Source of the DNA: DASQBT01 sp035635075
Lineage (GTDB): Bacteria > Pseudomonadota > Gammaproteobacteria > Burkholderiales > Thiobacillaceae
Assembly: GCA_035635075.1 (NCBI GenBank)
Contig: DASQBT010000085.1
Span: 1 to 6,263, forward strand
Direction of reading: 5' to 3'
Length of the DNA stretch: 6,263 nucleotides
In this document: in pieces, positions 5,942 through 6,263 of the stretch
How the letters are laid out: each line of letters starts with the position of its first letter
Position numbering within the stretch: position 1 is the stretch's first letter
Translations under genes and position numbers: made by a program
The notes under the pieces: model-generated
Seen by the model: only the letters and a program-made list of their open reading frames with translations
What the model was told of the DNA's origin: nothing
The model's database searches: none

Positions 5942-6263
5942 ATGAAGCCAGTGATTGCCTTGGTTGGGCGCCCGAATGTCGGTAAGTCGACGCTCTTCAA
6001 TCGTCTGACCAAATCCCGAGATGCCATCGTGGCAGACTTCGCCGGTTTGACCCGTGACCGGCATTACGGCAACGGCAAGCAGGGCAAGTACGAATATATC
6101 GTTATCGACACGGGCGGTTTCGAGCCCGATGCCGCCAGTGGCATTTACCGGGAAATGGCCAAGCAGACGCAGCAGGCGGTTGCGGAAGCAGACGTCGTCG
6201 TCTTCGTGGTAGATGCCAGGGCGGGTTTGTCCGCCCAGGACCATGACATCGCGAATTATTTGC
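5942..6263 (+). CDS. der: Ribosome-assembly double GTPase Der/EngA (5' part only)
   Basis: The first 107 residues of Der, an essential GTPase with two tandem G domains that acts in maturation of the 50S ribosomal subunit. The first G domain is visible: P-loop G1 GRPNVGKST (9-17), the G2-region AGLTRDR (34-40, Thr 37), and G3 DTGG (56-59), followed by the FVVDARAGLSAQD stretch (88-100). The frame stays open to the window end; the rest of G1, the second GTPase and the KH-like C-terminal domain (whole protein normally about 445-490 residues) lie outside. ATG 5942 is preceded by GAGAAG (5927-5932) at 9 bases, in a 16-bp gap after bamB, so it is likely in the same transcript. No alteration of GTP-binding residues is seen in this part. 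Confidence 0.96.
   Translation, partial: MKPVIALVGRPNVGKSTLFNRLTKSRDAIVADFAGLTRDRHYGNGKQGKYEYIVIDTGGFEPDAASGIYREMAKQTQQAVAEADVVVFVVDARAGLSAQDHDIANYL

Overview
The window is a compact, one-strand (+) run of chromosomal housekeeping genes from a GC-rich betaproteobacterium. The protein sequences and gene order fit Burkholderiales best, probably Comamonadaceae (Acidovorax/Comamonas/Delftia type). That placement rests on recalled family features, not on a search. I see no mobile element, tRNA, rRNA, CRISPR array or other sign of recent transfer.

Layout from left to right: the 3' part of pilF (type IV pilus pilotin, TPR protein; 1-477, 5' end outside the window); rodZ (cell-shape HTH/membrane protein; 470-1405); ispG (4Fe-4S enzyme of the MEP isoprenoid pathway; 1402-2676); a 77-bp gap with an inverted repeat; hisS (histidyl-tRNA synthetase; 2754-4079); yfgM-like TPR membrane protein (4094-4774); bamB (lipoprotein of the outer-membrane protein assembly machine; 4771-5925); and the 5' part of der/engA (double GTPase for ribosome assembly; from 5942, cut by the window end). 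No gene-free stretch exceeds 77 bp.

The order rodZ-ispG-hisS-yfgM-bamB-der, often with pilF upstream, is the ancestral arrangement known from Gammaproteobacteria such as E. coli and Pseudomonas. Three junctions overlap (pilF/rodZ by 8 bp, rodZ/ispG and yfgM/bamB by 4 bp each as GTGA), which suggests operon expression with translational coupling. The largest gap, before hisS, and a TACAAT hexamer at the end of hisS are the only places where separate regulation might enter.

Functionally the cluster mixes envelope biogenesis (pilus secretin assembly, MreB-linked cell shape, isoprenoid supply for undecaprenyl carriers, periplasmic chaperone network, BAM complex) with translation (HisRS, ribosome assembly GTPase). 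I found no convincing undescribed system. The points worth a second look are residue-level departures from the E. coli proteins in RodZ and BamB, and the two small non-coding signals.
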